A DNA stretch of 64,000 nucleotides from an uncultured Clostridia bacterium (GTDB lineage Bacteria; Bacillota; Clostridia; TANB77; CAG-508), in assembly GCA_947426305.1 (NCBI GenBank), contig CANEDP010000003.1:47915-111914 (forward strand), given 5' to 3'. Numbering within the stretch: the stretch's first letter is position 1; every line of letters starts with the position of its first letter. A program made the translations under genes and the position numbers. This document shows, piece by piece, positions 51,387 through 62,313 of this stretch. The notes beneath the pieces are model-generated. The model ran no database searches. It was not told where the DNA came from and saw only the letters and a program-made list of their open reading frames with translations.

Positions 51387-53263
51387 CCATTTTCCCTTCT
51401 ACGTACAGCTAATTCTTCTTTTACTTTTACTATTTTTCGCACAACACTTTCTACATCAACACCATATTTTTGTTCAATTTCATTACGTTTTCCATGTTTG
51501 ACAAATTCGTCTGGATAACCGATTTTTAATACTTTCGCATTGATTTTATTTTCAAAAGCAAAACTTTCAATTTCGCTTCCCAATCCGCATTTGGTGCTTG
51601 CGTCCTCCAAAGTCACGACAATTTGTGATTTTTTCATAAATTCCAAAATCGCCTCTTCATCCAAAGGCTTCAAAAATCTACTATTTATCACACTTGCTTC
51701 GATTCCTTGTTCTGCTAGTTTTTCAGCTACAAATTGTGCTTTAGCTACAAATTTTCCGATTCCAATCAAACAAATCTCTTTTCCTTTTTGCAAGATTTCG
51801 CATTTTCCCAGTTCAATTTTTTCCTGCTTTTCAAAATGAACTTCTTCTGCTCCTCTCGGATAACGAATTAAAACTGGCTTTTTCAATTGAACCGCAAATT
51901 CCAACATAGATTCCAATTCTGAAAAATCTTTTGGCGCCATAATCGTAAAATTGGGAATAATATTCGTAAACGCCATATCTAGTAAACCCTGATGTGTTTC
52001 TCCATCTTGCCCTACAATGCCACTTCGATCCGCACAAATGACAACAGGCAAATTCAAAATAGCAACATCATGCACCAATTGGTCAAACGCCCTTTGAATA
52101 AAAGATGAATACATTGGCACAACCGGAATCATTCCTGCTTTTGCCAAGCCCGCTGCCAAACCAACTGCGTGCTGTTCTGCAATTCCGACATCAAAAAAAC
52201 GGTTTGGAAATTCATTTGCAAATTCTTGCAAACCTGTTCCGTCAGCCATAGCTGCTGTGATGGCTACAATATTAGGATTGGCTTTGGCTAAGCTGACCAA
52301 TTTTTCGCCAAATACTTTGGAATAATCAAATTTGGATTTTCCGATTTTTTCACCTGTCAATTTATCAAATTTGGAAGTACTGTGGAATACGTCTGGGCTG
52401 TCTTCTGCTGGTTTGTAGCCTTTTCCTTTTTTGGTTAAAACATGAATCAAAATCGGTCCTTGTTGAGTTTTGGCTATTTTTAAAATATTTTCTAGAGCTT
52501 CTAAATTATGTCCATCCACTGGACCTAAATAGCGAAAACCAATGTCTTCAAAATACATTTTTGGAATAACAAATTGCTTGATTCCACGTTTCGCTCTTTG
52601 CACTAATTTTATGACTTTGGGACCAACCACTGGAATTTTGTCAATGGTCTTTTTTCCTTTGATATTGACATTGGTGTACAGACCTTTCGTTCTTAGTTTA
52701 GAAAGTAGCATAGAAATTCCACCCACATTTTTGGAAATGCTCATTTTATTATCATTTAAAATAACAACCATATTCGTATTGCTACTTCCAACATCATTCA
52801 AGGCTTCTAACGCCATTCCGCCAGTTAAGGCACCATCTCCGATTACAGCAACAACTTTGCTGTTTTCACCTTTAATGTCTCTTGCTCTTGCCATTCCTAA
52901 AGCAACCGAAATAGAGGTACTGCTATGACCTGTATTGAAGCAGTCATAAATACTTTCGGAAACTTTGGGAAATCCAGCTAAACCATCCATTTCCCTTAGT
53001 GTGTCTAATTTATTTTTTCTGCCTGTTAGCATCTTATGAACATATGTTTGATGTCCCACATCCCAAATGATTTTGTCAATTGGTGTGTTAAACACAGAAT
53101 GTAACGCTATCGTCATTTCAACAACACCTAAGTTAGACGCTAAATGTCCTCCTGTGTTGGATACTGTGTCAATAATTTTCTGGCGCAATTCTTTGGCTAA
53201 AACTTTCTTTTGTTCTAAATTTAAATTTCGTAAATCCTCTGGATAATTAATTTTTTCTAACAT
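51359..53263 (-). CDS. dxs: 1-deoxy-D-xylulose-5-phosphate synthase
   Basis: GGHLASNLGVVEMTIALH, DVGHQTYVHKMLTGR, GDGALTGGMALEALN, DVGIAEQHAV. Confidence 0.97.
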   Translation of the reverse strand: MLEKINYPEDLRNLNLEQKKVLAKELRQKIIDTVSNTGGHLASNLGVVEMTIALHSVFNTPIDKIIWDVGHQTYVHKMLTGRKNKLDTLREMDGLAGFPKVSESIYDCFNTGHSSTSISVALGMARARDIKGENSKVVAVIGDGALTGGMALEALNDVGSSNTNMVVILNDNKMSISKNVGGISMLLSKLRTKGLYTNVNIKGKKTIDKIPVVGPKVIKLVQRAKRGIKQFVIPKMYFEDIGFRYLGPVDGHNLEALENILKIAKTQQGPILIHVLTKKGKGYKPAEDSPDVFHSTSKFDKLTGEKIGKSKFDYSKVFGEKLVSLAKANPNIVAITAAMADGTGLQEFANEFPNRFFDVGIAEQHAVGLAAGLAKAGMIPVVPMYSSFIQRAFDQLVHDVAILNLPVVICADRSGIVGQDGETHQGLLDMAFTNIIPNFTIMAPKDFSELESMLEFAVQLKKPVLIRYPRGAEEVHFEKQEKIELGKCEILQKGKEICLIGIGKFVAKAQFVAEKLAEQGIEASVINSRFLKPLDEEAILEFMKKSQIVVTLEDASTKCGLGSEIESFAFENKINAKVLKIGYPDEFVKHGKRNEIEQKYGVDVESVVRKIVKVKEELAVRRRENGCLKIVEKK

Positions 53264-53277
53264 TTAAACTTCTCCCT

Positions 53278-53929
53278 TTATATGACAAAATACGTAATCA
53301 AACTTGCTATCACTGGAACTGTAATATTATCCGTTCCTTTGGCAGAAATTGCTTCTAAAATCGTTGCTATAACAGATATAACAATAGATTTTACAAACCA
53401 GAATTCTGTATTGGAATACAGAAAAACGCTTAATGTGATAATGAGTGAAACCACAAACATCACACTTGAGCCTGCGAGTGTTTTTTGGCAACCAAATACA
53501 GTATATTCCTTGCTTTTTATTGTCTTTCCTACAATTGCTGCAAAACCATCTCCGTACGCCATGATGAAAAATCCGGACTAAGCCAATGAGTGGATTCTTC
53601 GTTAAGCCCCAAGAAAGCACAACAAGTGGAATCAACGAAAAAGCAAAATAGACCGTTCCTAAACCATCTTTTTTTGCTTCGTCTCGCTCCATTACTTTGA
53701 TGACATTCCATTTATAAGATATGTAATTAATGACAACAAATACAATCGGCGGAATGAGAGCAAATACGATATTGTCAAAAAATGCCATGGCAATCAGCCA
53801 CCAATTGGATAGCAAAATATGAATAAATTTTCGGCTAGCCTCTTTGTCAAATCTTTCAAAATATTTTGCAGATACCATCAAAACGCCGATATAAGTGAAG
53901 GAAATGATAACTCCTAATATATTTTTCAT
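53278..53929 (-). CDS. Dolichol kinase / phosphatidate cytidylyltransferase-like membrane protein; needs +1 shift at CGGA (53572-53575)
   Basis: RKFIHILLSNWWLI...TKNPLIGLV[G]FFIMAYGDGFAAIVGKTIKSKEYTVFGCQKTLAGSSVMF; 652 nt minus 1 = 217 codons. Confidence 0.88.
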
Positions 53930-54030
53930 TCATTTTCTCCTTATTCATTTTATTGTATTTTATCATATTGAGTACTCGAATTGCAAGAAAAAATCCAACT
54001 TTTATTTAAGTTGGACTCTCTCTTCATCTA

Positions 54031-54279
54031 TTAAATTACATATAAAATATCTAAAACCACCGTTAAGACAACAAAAACAACTGTTAAAGCAATCGTTGCT
54101 CGTTTCATTTTTCCTTCGGTTGTTCTACCTTTATTTTTTTCATAAAAATTATTCGCACCTGCTCCCATAACGGTTCCTGACGCTCCGCTATCTTCTTTTG
54201 ATTGTTTTAAAATTAACACAACTAAAACAGCACATACGATAAAATCGATTGCAATGATTATATTTCTTACGATTTCCAT
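54031..54279 (-). CDS. secG: Preprotein translocase subunit SecG
   Basis: VLVVLILKQSKEDSGASGTVMGAGANNFYEKNKGRTTEGKMKRATIAL. Confidence 0.88.
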   Translation of the reverse strand: MEIVRNIIIAIDFIVCAVLVVLILKQSKEDSGASGTVMGAGANNFYEKNKGRTTEGKMKRATIALTVVFVVLTVVLDILYVI

Positions 54280-54363
54280 TTGACTTCCTCCAATAATTTA
54301 CAAATATTTTTTATTTTATCACAGTTTTTTTCAAAAAGCAAGTGTTTTCTGCGTTTTTTTATA

Positions 54364-54454
54364 TGGCGGAGAGTGTGGGATTTGAACCCACGGTAGAACA
54401 GAATCCTACACCAATTTTCGAGACTGGCACCTTAAACCACTCAGACAACTCTCC
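54364..54454 (-). tRNA. tRNA-Ser (anticodon CGA), encoded CCA
   Basis: GGAGAGT...ACTCTCC acceptor, CCAGT-CTCGAAA-ATTGG anticodon arm, long variable arm, GGTTCAAATCC T-arm, 3' CCA. Confidence 0.9.
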
Positions 54455-54466
54455 CTATATAACAGC

Positions 54467-55999
54467 TTAGTCTTCGCCATCTTCGCTGTTTTGCGCCTCT
54501 GGCAAAGTCAATGTTTTGTTGATATGGAATAATTTCTTGATTTTTTCAATCATCACTTCAATATACGAAACTAACAAATTTTCCTTAAATAAGCCTGTTT
54601 TGAAAAATACATGAATCAGTTTTTCATTAAAATTTTCTGGGCAATAATTATTTTTGCCCGACTTTGGTGTATGCGTTTCAAAAAATTCTTTATCACCTAA
54701 CAAACAATATTGTGTTTTATTTTTTCTGATATTTTCCATATCTAATACCAAATCAAGATTATACCATTTTTTATCTAATTCAACTTGATTCCAATAATGC
54801 TTTTTGTCACCTTCTGTTTCCTTGCCAAAGATGATATTCGAATTGATATCAACACAGTTCAAGCAATCTTGTAAAAATTGACACATTTGAAACGTCGTAC
54901 AAACACGGTCTGTAATTTCTGGATTTTCCTCAGAAATCTCAAACTCTTTGCCAAGATAATGATAAATTTTCAAAAATTTTTCTGGGTCGCTCAAACTCTG
55001 AGACACATTTACAACCGCATCTTCAATCTCTTGACGAATTTCAATATAATCTTCGATATTAAATTTTGTCAAGCCTTTTTCATTGGCAAATTCGAAATTT
55101 TCTAGTTCCAATACCTCTCTGATTTCTTCGGCTTGCTCTGTTGTTAGACACGAAAAATCATATAGTATAATATGAACATTACTTTTTACTTTTTGCAATA
55201 TTTCTATAAAATCAAAATCTTCAGCCATTTCGTTTACAATTACATTGATTTTCTGAATCTTTCGCAAACTAATTTTTTTTGCCATTTCTTCTAAATGATT
55301 AACTAAAACTGCGATTTCTGAAATATTTTCTTCGGTTTTCAATTTACAGTTTCCAATAACCGTTTCGCTCAAATTCGTTATATTAACAACAACATTTTTA
55401 GCACTTTTTCCATTAACCAAATGTTTTAGTTCATTTATAGTTATCGTATTTTCAATCAAATCAATTTTCAAAAGATTTTCATGGTTCTTCAAAAATTTTA
55501 AATTAAATTTGCAATTTTTTAAATTCTTTAATTTTAAATATTTTAAATGTTCAAACTTTTCTAGAACACTAATAGACTGATTTCCCATATCCGTATCAGA
55601 AATACTAATCATTTCTATTTGATCTGGAACAGCAATTCCATAAAAAAATTCTTGAATATTACAAAAACGAATATCTTTTAAAGAAATTCTTTTTAAGGTC
55701 GTATATCGTTTCAAAGCATTATTACTTGGAAGCTTAACATTATTGAAAACTAAATTTTCTAAATTTTCTGGTTTAAAAATATTAGCCAACACTTTGTCTG
55801 AATCAAGCCTAGAATCACCTTCAATAATTAAAGTTTTCACATTGGCACATAAACTGATAATGTTCAACAATTCCGAGCCTTTGTCCAATCCTGTTACTTT
55901 CAATTCCTCAATCTCATCTAATTTCGTTGAGATGATTTTATCGAAATTTTCTAGTTTTTTTGTATTCAATTCAAGTTTTTTTATCGTTTTTTCTTCCAT
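54467..55999 (-). CDS. Leucine-rich-repeat-type protein with transglutaminase-like C-terminal region
   Basis: LxxLxLxN repeats; VCTTFQMCQFLQDCLNCVDINSNIIFGKETEGDKKHYWNQVELDKKWYNLDLVLD. Confidence 0.6.
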   Translation of the reverse strand: MEEKTIKKLELNTKKLENFDKIISTKLDEIEELKVTGLDKGSELLNIISLCANVKTLIIEGDSRLDSDKVLANIFKPENLENLVFNNVKLPSNNALKRYTTLKRISLKDIRFCNIQEFFYGIAVPDQIEMISISDTDMGNQSISVLEKFEHLKYLKLKNLKNCKFNLKFLKNHENLLKIDLIENTITINELKHLVNGKSAKNVVVNITNLSETVIGNCKLKTEENISEIAVLVNHLEEMAKKISLRKIQKINVIVNEMAEDFDFIEILQKVKSNVHIILYDFSCLTTEQAEEIREVLELENFEFANEKGLTKFNIEDYIEIRQEIEDAVVNVSQSLSDPEKFLKIYHYLGKEFEISEENPEITDRVCTTFQMCQFLQDCLNCVDINSNIIFGKETEGDKKHYWNQVELDKKWYNLDLVLDMENIRKNKTQYCLLGDKEFFETHTPKSGKNNYCPENFNEKLIHVFFKTGLFKENLLVSYIEVMIEKIKKLFHINKTLTLPEAQNSEDGED

Positions 56000-56073
56000 A
56001 ATTTCTCCTGCTAAAAATTTTCTTCTGTATTAAAAAGATTATATCACTAATTTCAAAAATAGAAAAGCAAAAT

Positions 56074-57866
56074 TTACAATTCTTTTTTAATTTTTTTTGC
56101 CAATTCCAAATTAATTCCCTTAACCTCAGCAATTTCATCAATTGTAGCTTCTTTGATTTTTTTGACACTACCGAATTTTTTTAACAATTCGGTTCTTTTT
56201 TTATCCCCAATCCCCGAAATTTCATCTAATTTTGATTTCGTCATTTCCTTATCACGCACTTTTCTGTGATATTCAATCGCTGTTTTATGGACTTCGTCTT
56301 GCAAATTTGTGATAAATTGAAACAATTTTTCCGAAATCTCAAATTCTTCGCGCCCTTCATTAATTAACGCTCTCGTAGAATGCTTATCGTCTTTAACCAT
56401 TCCAAAAACAGGGATTTGTTCTTCCAAACCATTTTCTTTTAACGCATTCTTAATCGCACGAATTTGCGTAATCCCACCATCTGCCAAAATTAAATCTGGC
56501 AATTTTCCAAAACCACCATTTGGATTTTCAAGCGAATGCTTTAAACGTCTTGACACTACCTCTTCCATACATTTAGGGTCATCTTGGCCAACCACTGTTT
56601 TGATTTTAAAACGCCTTGACAAATTCCTTTTAATCACGCCATTTTGTGCCACACACATTCCAGCAACCATAAAATTTCCAGCAATATTCGAAATATCAAA
56701 ACTCTCGATTTTGATAGGCAAATCATCCAATTCTAGCACATCTCTTAATTCGAGCAACAAATCACTTTTGTCTTTTAATTTATTTTCAAGCGTAATTTTA
56801 CTATTCATTTCCGCCATTTCCACAAAGCGTAATTTTTCACCCTTTTGCGGACTTTTTAGTTCCACTTTTCTTCCTGCCTTATCCGAAAGGAACTTCTCAA
56901 TTGCTTCTTTTTCTTGTAATTCCATTCGCATCATAATTTTGCCTGGTAAATCTTTTTTATCAAAATAATATTGTTTCATAAAGCCAGAAACAATCTCGTC
57001 TTCGTCCATATCCTTCAAATCATCAAAAAAATAATGTTCTCTACCAATCATTTTACTGCCACGAATAAAGAAAATCTCAATGCAAACCGTCATTTCATTT
57101 TTGTGCAAACCAATCACATCAATATTATTTTCTGAAATATTCGATACTTTCTGCTTTTCCGAAACACGCTCTATCGCCTGAATACGATCTCGAATTTCTG
57201 CCGCTTTTTCGTAATCTTGCTTTTCTGCAAATTGCATCATTTCTTGATTTAATTCATGAATCACACTATCAATTTTACCTTCTAAAAGAAGCATAATTTG
57301 GTCAATTTGCTTATGATATTCTTCTTTTGTTACATAGCCCATGCATGGTGCTAAACACTTTTTAATATGATAATTCAAGCACGCTCGATCCTGATTTCGA
57401 AAATTTTTACATTGCCTTACTTGAAATCGTTCCTTAATAAATGCAATCATCTCCTTGGCACTTCCGGCTACTTGCATACGGTCCAAAATATCGCGCACCA
57501 TCGTTTTGCAACCTTCTCGTCATAAAAATACTCGGATAATCCGCCTTTATATCCACTCGAATATACGGATACGTCTTATCATCTTTCAAAAGCACATTAA
57601 AACGTGGACGGTATTTTTTAATTAAATTACATTCCAAAATAAGCGCTTCATCTTCACTACTCACAACAATATACTCAAAATGGTCAATCAGAGACACCAT
57701 CTTTTCAATACGAGCCGTTTTATTATTTTTGCGAAAATATTGTCTCACACGATTACGCAAAACAACCGCTTTTCCGACATAAATAACGGTATCATTTTTA
57801 TCTTTCATGATGTAAACACCGTGGTTTCGTAGGAAGTTTTTTTAATTCTTCTTCAATGTTGAACAT
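56074..57866 (-). CDS. uvrC: Excinuclease ABC subunit C; needs two +1 shifts (CGGT 57818-57821; CGGA 57463-57466)
   Basis: MFNIEEELKKLPTKP[G]VYIMKDKNDTVIYVGKA...DGARYFGPYASS[G]SAKEMIAFIKERF; 1793 nt minus 2 = 597 codons. Confidence 0.96.
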
Positions 57867-57887
57867 GAAAATTTTGTCCTTTCTCTT

Positions 57888-58407
57888 TTAACTTTCTATG
57901 TAACCAACATAAGGCAAATTTCTGCCAATTTCGTTATAATCAAAACCATAGCCAATGACAAATTTATTGGGTATCACAAAACCTGTATAGTCAATATCAA
58001 CCGATACTTCACGCCTTTCAACTTTATCTGCCAAAACCGCAATTTTGAGAGATTTCGGATTTTTCGTCATTAAATATTCTTTTAAATGTTTAAGCGTGTG
58101 ACCAGTATCAATAATATCTTCCACAATTAAGACATCTTTTCCTTCTATGCTGTGGTCCAAATCCTTTTTAATATTGATTTTCCCGCGTCGTTTCCGTTCC
58201 TTCATAACTAGAAACTTGCATCACTTCTAACTCAATTGGTGTCTTCATTTTTTTCACTAAATCAACTGTAAAAAACACCGCACCTTTCAAAATTGAAATA
58301 ACCGTCACGGTTTTTCCTTCATAATCGTTATCGATTTCCTTGGCAACTTCCGCAATTCTCTTTTGCAATTCTTCTTCACTATACAAAACCTTCACATTTT
58401 CCAACAT
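57888..58407 (-). CDS. hpt: Hypoxanthine phosphoribosyltransferase; needs +1 shift at CGGG (58182-58185)
   Basis: MQVSSYEGTETT[G]KINIKKDLDHSIEGKDVLIVEDIIDTGHTL; 520 nt minus 1 = 173 codons. Confidence 0.95.
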
Positions 58408-58648
58408 TTGATTTTCCCCCTAAAATTACGTTTTTTGTGCTTAAGTTTAATAAAATATATTATATCATAAATTGGTTATTTTTTTCAAGGATTTTAGAAG
58501 GAATTTTAGAAAAATTCAAAAAGCGCCTGAACCGAAGTTCAAACGCTTTTGATTGACTTAACGGAAGAAAAAGAAATCTAATTCTTCAAAACATTTCATA
58601 ACTGACATTCCTTCAACTTTTTTCTCAATTTCAAGCACTTTTTTCCAA

Positions 58649-59372
58649 CTAACTTAATCTTATTATCGCGTGCAAGCTCTTCTCATCCTCACTTTTAATT
58701 ACCACAATATGCTCCCCCTGTTCCACTTGGTAAAACACCTTCACCGCATCTCCGAAGTTTAATTTCCTTTTTATACATCATACGAATATGATTCAATTCC
58801 GCATTTTGATAAATTTCCATTGGCAAAACTTCGTTGGCAATATCCATAAAATAAATATTATGCAAATGCCCATTTACATCAATCAAACTTCGATTCACAA
58901 CAAACTCCGTAGAACCCGAAAAAACTTTTGGTTCTTCTAACTTTTCCAAATCCATTTCTTCAAATACACGAAGATTTTCAACCGTATACGCCTCTTCTAC
59001 TTCAGGGCTAATTCGAGTAATTTTCCCTTTTTTAATATCAAGCAAAACCCATTTTGAAGTCGCAATTCCAATCACTTTTTTGGCTTCATCCAGAATCTCA
59101 AAGTCACGATAAGCATACAACTTATCAATTCCACGCGACCACGTTTTAATGCTAATTTTATCACCATAAGTTGGTCTTTCAAAAATCTCAATTTTCCACC
59201 CCAAAAGCACCCAACTTTTTTTCACATTTGGAATATCTCTCAAACCATATCCCACCAAATTAGAATGGATGCCACCTGCGTCCTCCAAATAAGATAGTAG
59301 CGCCGTATTGGTCACTTTATTATTTAGCGCAACATCTCTTAATCCTATAAAAACCTCATGTTCGACAAACAT
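58649..59372 (-). CDS. Acyl-ACP thioesterase; needs +1 shift at CGGA (58751-58754)
   Basis: LLSYLEDAGGIHSNLVGYGL...ATSKWVLLDIKKGKITRI...MYKKEIKL[G]DAVKVFYQVEQGEHIVVIKSEDEKSLHAIIRLS*; 724 nt minus 1 = 241 codons. Confidence 0.9.
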
Positions 59373-59386
59373 TATTCCTTCCCTTT

Positions 59387-60523
59387 CTAAATAATTCCTA
59401 ATTTTCGATAAATCTGCTGAATTTTATCCACTTCTTCCTGTTTCGATTCTCCAATGAATTTTACCGTATCCATTCTTTCTTTTAAGGATGCTTTTTTCGA
59501 AAAGACATCTGTTACGATTCTCACTCCCCAAGCAAACGGCAACAAAATTGGCACTTTTTTCAAAATGTGGTATCTTTCTTTTATCACCTTATATTCTGGG
59601 AATAACAATCGTACAACATACTTCAACTTTCCTTTCTTCTCTCCAATATGATAATAAATATGGTTTTCCTGACTTGCACCTTTTAAAATAAATTCTTCCA
59701 CTTCATCAAAATCTTCATTTTCCGCTGTTCCAAACCATTTATACGCAATTTTTCGAATATTCTCCTCAAATTTTTCGTTACCAAATTCCTTCAACTTTTG
59801 ATTAATTTTTTCATAATCAAAACTGTCTTTGTATTTCTCGTTCAATAAATAAACATCCAAAACATCTTTAATTTCAATTCCTGTAAATGTAAAATGTCGT
59901 ATCAAATGCGACATACAAAAAAGATAAGCATCTTCATTTGTCATTTTATAGATATTTTCATAATTCTGATAAAGCTGAGCCAAATCCCAAATTTGATGAT
60001 TAAAATAGTTATGATCGACCGCGTCTCCAATCGTCAATTTTCGATGAAGTTCAACAAAAACAAGCTCTTGCTTTCCGAAAACAACGTGATGTTCGGAATC
60101 TTCTAATTCATCAAATCCCAGAGTTTTCATTATCTCACGCGCCTGTTTGAAATTTTCTTCATGCACCAAAATATCCATATCACACATTGGTCTCATGTAA
60201 TTTTGCGGATAAATTTCCTTCATCACAATGCCTTTTACCACCAAAGTCTTAATTTTACTTCTCTCAAATGCTTCTAAAATCTTCTCTAGTTCCACATTCT
60301 GATTCGTATCTTTAATAATCTGTCTACTATAATCCTTCAAAATCGACTGTTTTATCAATTCTGATTGACAATTGCTCTTCGACCAATCCATCAAAAAATT
60401 GCTCATTCCATGCCTTCTTGCCAACTCATATAATTTCTTTTCATCAATTATTTCTTCCAATACGATTTCTCGTTCTTCCATAAATGCTTTTATAATTTTA
60501 AGTAGTGCTTTTGTTTCCTCCAT
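59387..60523 (-). CDS. Nucleotidyltransferase family protein (NTP_transf_5-like)
   Basis: IKTLVVKGIVMKEIYPQNYMRPMCDMDILVHEENFKQAREIMKTLGF; next to PqqD, HPrK and ABC genes as in RiPP clusters. Confidence 0.8.
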   Translation of the reverse strand: MEETKALLKIIKAFMEEREIVLEEIIDEKKLYELARRHGMSNFLMDWSKSNCQSELIKQSILKDYSRQIIKDTNQNVELEKILEAFERSKIKTLVVKGIVMKEIYPQNYMRPMCDMDILVHEENFKQAREIMKTLGFDELEDSEHHVVFGKQELVFVELHRKLTIGDAVDHNYFNHQIWDLAQLYQNYENIYKMTNEDAYLFCMSHLIRHFTFTGIEIKDVLDVYLLNEKYKDSFDYEKINQKLKEFGNEKFEENIRKIAYKWFGTAENEDFDEVEEFILKGASQENHIYYHIGEKKGKLKYVVRLLFPEYKVIKERYHILKKVPILLPFAWGVRIVTDVFSKKASLKERMDTVKFIGESKQEEVDKIQQIYRKLGII

Positions 60524-60524
60524 T

Positions 60525-62189
60525 TTATTTTTCCTTTTCCCTTATCTTTTTATTTTCCACCACAAATTCTTTCTCACAAATCTTCGAAATACTATTTCGA
60601 TGTGTTACAATCAAGCACGTTCGATTTTTCAAACTTTTAATGTGATACAAGACTTCTTCCTCTGTTTTACTATCCAAACTCGACGTAATTTCGTCCAAAA
60701 TCAAAATCGGCGCTTTACTTAAAATTGCCCTTGCCAAAGCCACTCTTTGCAATTGACCTTCTGATAAACCGCTTCCTTTTTCACCAATTTCTGTATCTAA
60801 ACCTTTTGGAAGTTCCTTAATAAATGTTTTACAATCACTCACATCCAATGCTTCTTCTATTTCTTCTTCTGAAGCTTTTGGATTCACAAAAGTAATATTC
60901 TCACGAATCGTTCCACTCAAAATAAACTTTCCTTGTGGCACATAAGCAAACATCTTTCTCGTATCATTTCCAATTGCCGTGGTTTTTCCATTTTTCAAAG
61001 CAAAATAAATCTGACCTTGATCGTTTTGAATAATTCCCAAAACAAGCTTCAAAAGCGTACTTTTTCCAATTCCAGATTCTCCATAAATTGCCACAATCTC
61101 GCCTTTATTCACTTCAAAATTCGCCTGTTCAAAAATTCTTTTATTTTTATAGGTAAAATCAACATTTTGCATCACAATCTTTTCCAAATTACCATACAAT
61201 TCTTCCGAATCAATCTCTTCTGCCACAACATCTTCATCTAAATTTTCCAATTCCATAATTCTTTCTGCTGAACCAATCATGCCAAACGTATTTTGGAACG
61301 ACCTTGAAAGCCCAATAATCGGCGACTGTACTTGATTAATCAATTGTACAATCGACGTTAAACCACCAACCGTAATATTTTTCCAATACAAATTATAAGT
61401 ACTCCATATCAAAGCAAACAAATAGCAAACTTGAAAAATCACATTATAGCCTGTCCCAGATGCAATCGATAAACTCCTACGTTTCATTTGCAAATCATAT
61501 CTTTTATTTTGCAGTTCCATCGATTTTTCACAAATCGCCTCTTCTGTCTGAAAAATCTTTATCACAAGCAAATTATCAAACACTTCCTGAAAAAACAAGC
61601 GCACATTTGCTCCTGCCTCTTGCATTTTTTTATGAATATTCTTCAAATACGGCTTAAATACATTCACCACAACAAACAAAACTAGTCCACCAATCAACAA
61701 AGCAAACACAAATTCCTTACTAATTTGAAACAACAACACAATCGCACAAACTAGTCTTGTCACCATTGACAAAATGCTCGGAATTAGTGCCACCAAAGTA
61801 TCAATAATCAAATTCACATCTGAAACAATTCTCGTCATCAATTCGCCACTATGAAATTTCGTAACTTGTTCATAATTTCTTCTCAAAATGGTATGTAGCA
61901 CATCTTGTTTAAAATTTATTTCCAACTTAGCTCGTGTCACTGCATTAATCGACGCCAGAATCGCTTTTAAAGCAATTTCAATTAACGTAATCATAATCAA
62001 TTGTATCATATATTTTTTGAGTTCCAAAAGCAAACCTGAAACTGCAGCATCAATCACGTGTTTTGATATTAAAATCAAATAAATGCTTAGAAACGAATAT
62101 ACAATATTAATCAGGTTTAACAAAATAAAATTAAGTGCTTGTGATTTTGTTTTTTTAAAAATCCATTTTAGGGTTTTCAAATCATTCAA
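60525..62189 (-). CDS. ABC transporter, fused permease-ATPase
   Basis: YGESGIGKSTLLKLVLG, LSEGQLQRVALARAI, LILDEITSSLD. Confidence 0.95.
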   Translation of the reverse strand: MNDLKTLKWIFKKTKSQALNFILLNLINIVYSFLSIYLILISKHVIDAAVSGLLLELKKYMIQLIMITLIEIALKAILASINAVTRAKLEINFKQDVLHTILRRNYEQVTKFHSGELMTRIVSDVNLIIDTLVALIPSILSMVTRLVCAIVLLFQISKEFVFALLIGGLVLFVVVNVFKPYLKNIHKKMQEAGANVRLFFQEVFDNLLVIKIFQTEEAICEKSMELQNKRYDLQMKRRSLSIASGTGYNVIFQVCYLFALIWSTYNLYWKNITVGGLTSIVQLINQVQSPIIGLSRSFQNTFGMIGSAERIMELENLDEDVVAEEIDSEELYGNLEKIVMQNVDFTYKNKRIFEQANFEVNKGEIVAIYGESGIGKSTLLKLVLGIIQNDQGQIYFALKNGKTTAIGNDTRKMFAYVPQGKFILSGTIRENITFVNPKASEEEIEEALDVSDCKTFIKELPKGLDTEIGEKGSGLSEGQLQRVALARAILSKAPILILDEITSSLDSKTEEEVLYHIKSLKNRTCLIVTHRNSISKICEKEFVVENKKIREKEK

Positions 62190-62313
62190 TCTTTTGTTCG
62201 TCTCCTTTCTTTATTCGCGAGCAAATTTCACTTCGTAAAATTTTCACGCTTTTTCTAAAAAAGCCAAGGGATTCCCTTGACCTAAATTTCGTATGCAAAT
62301 TCTAATATTTTAT

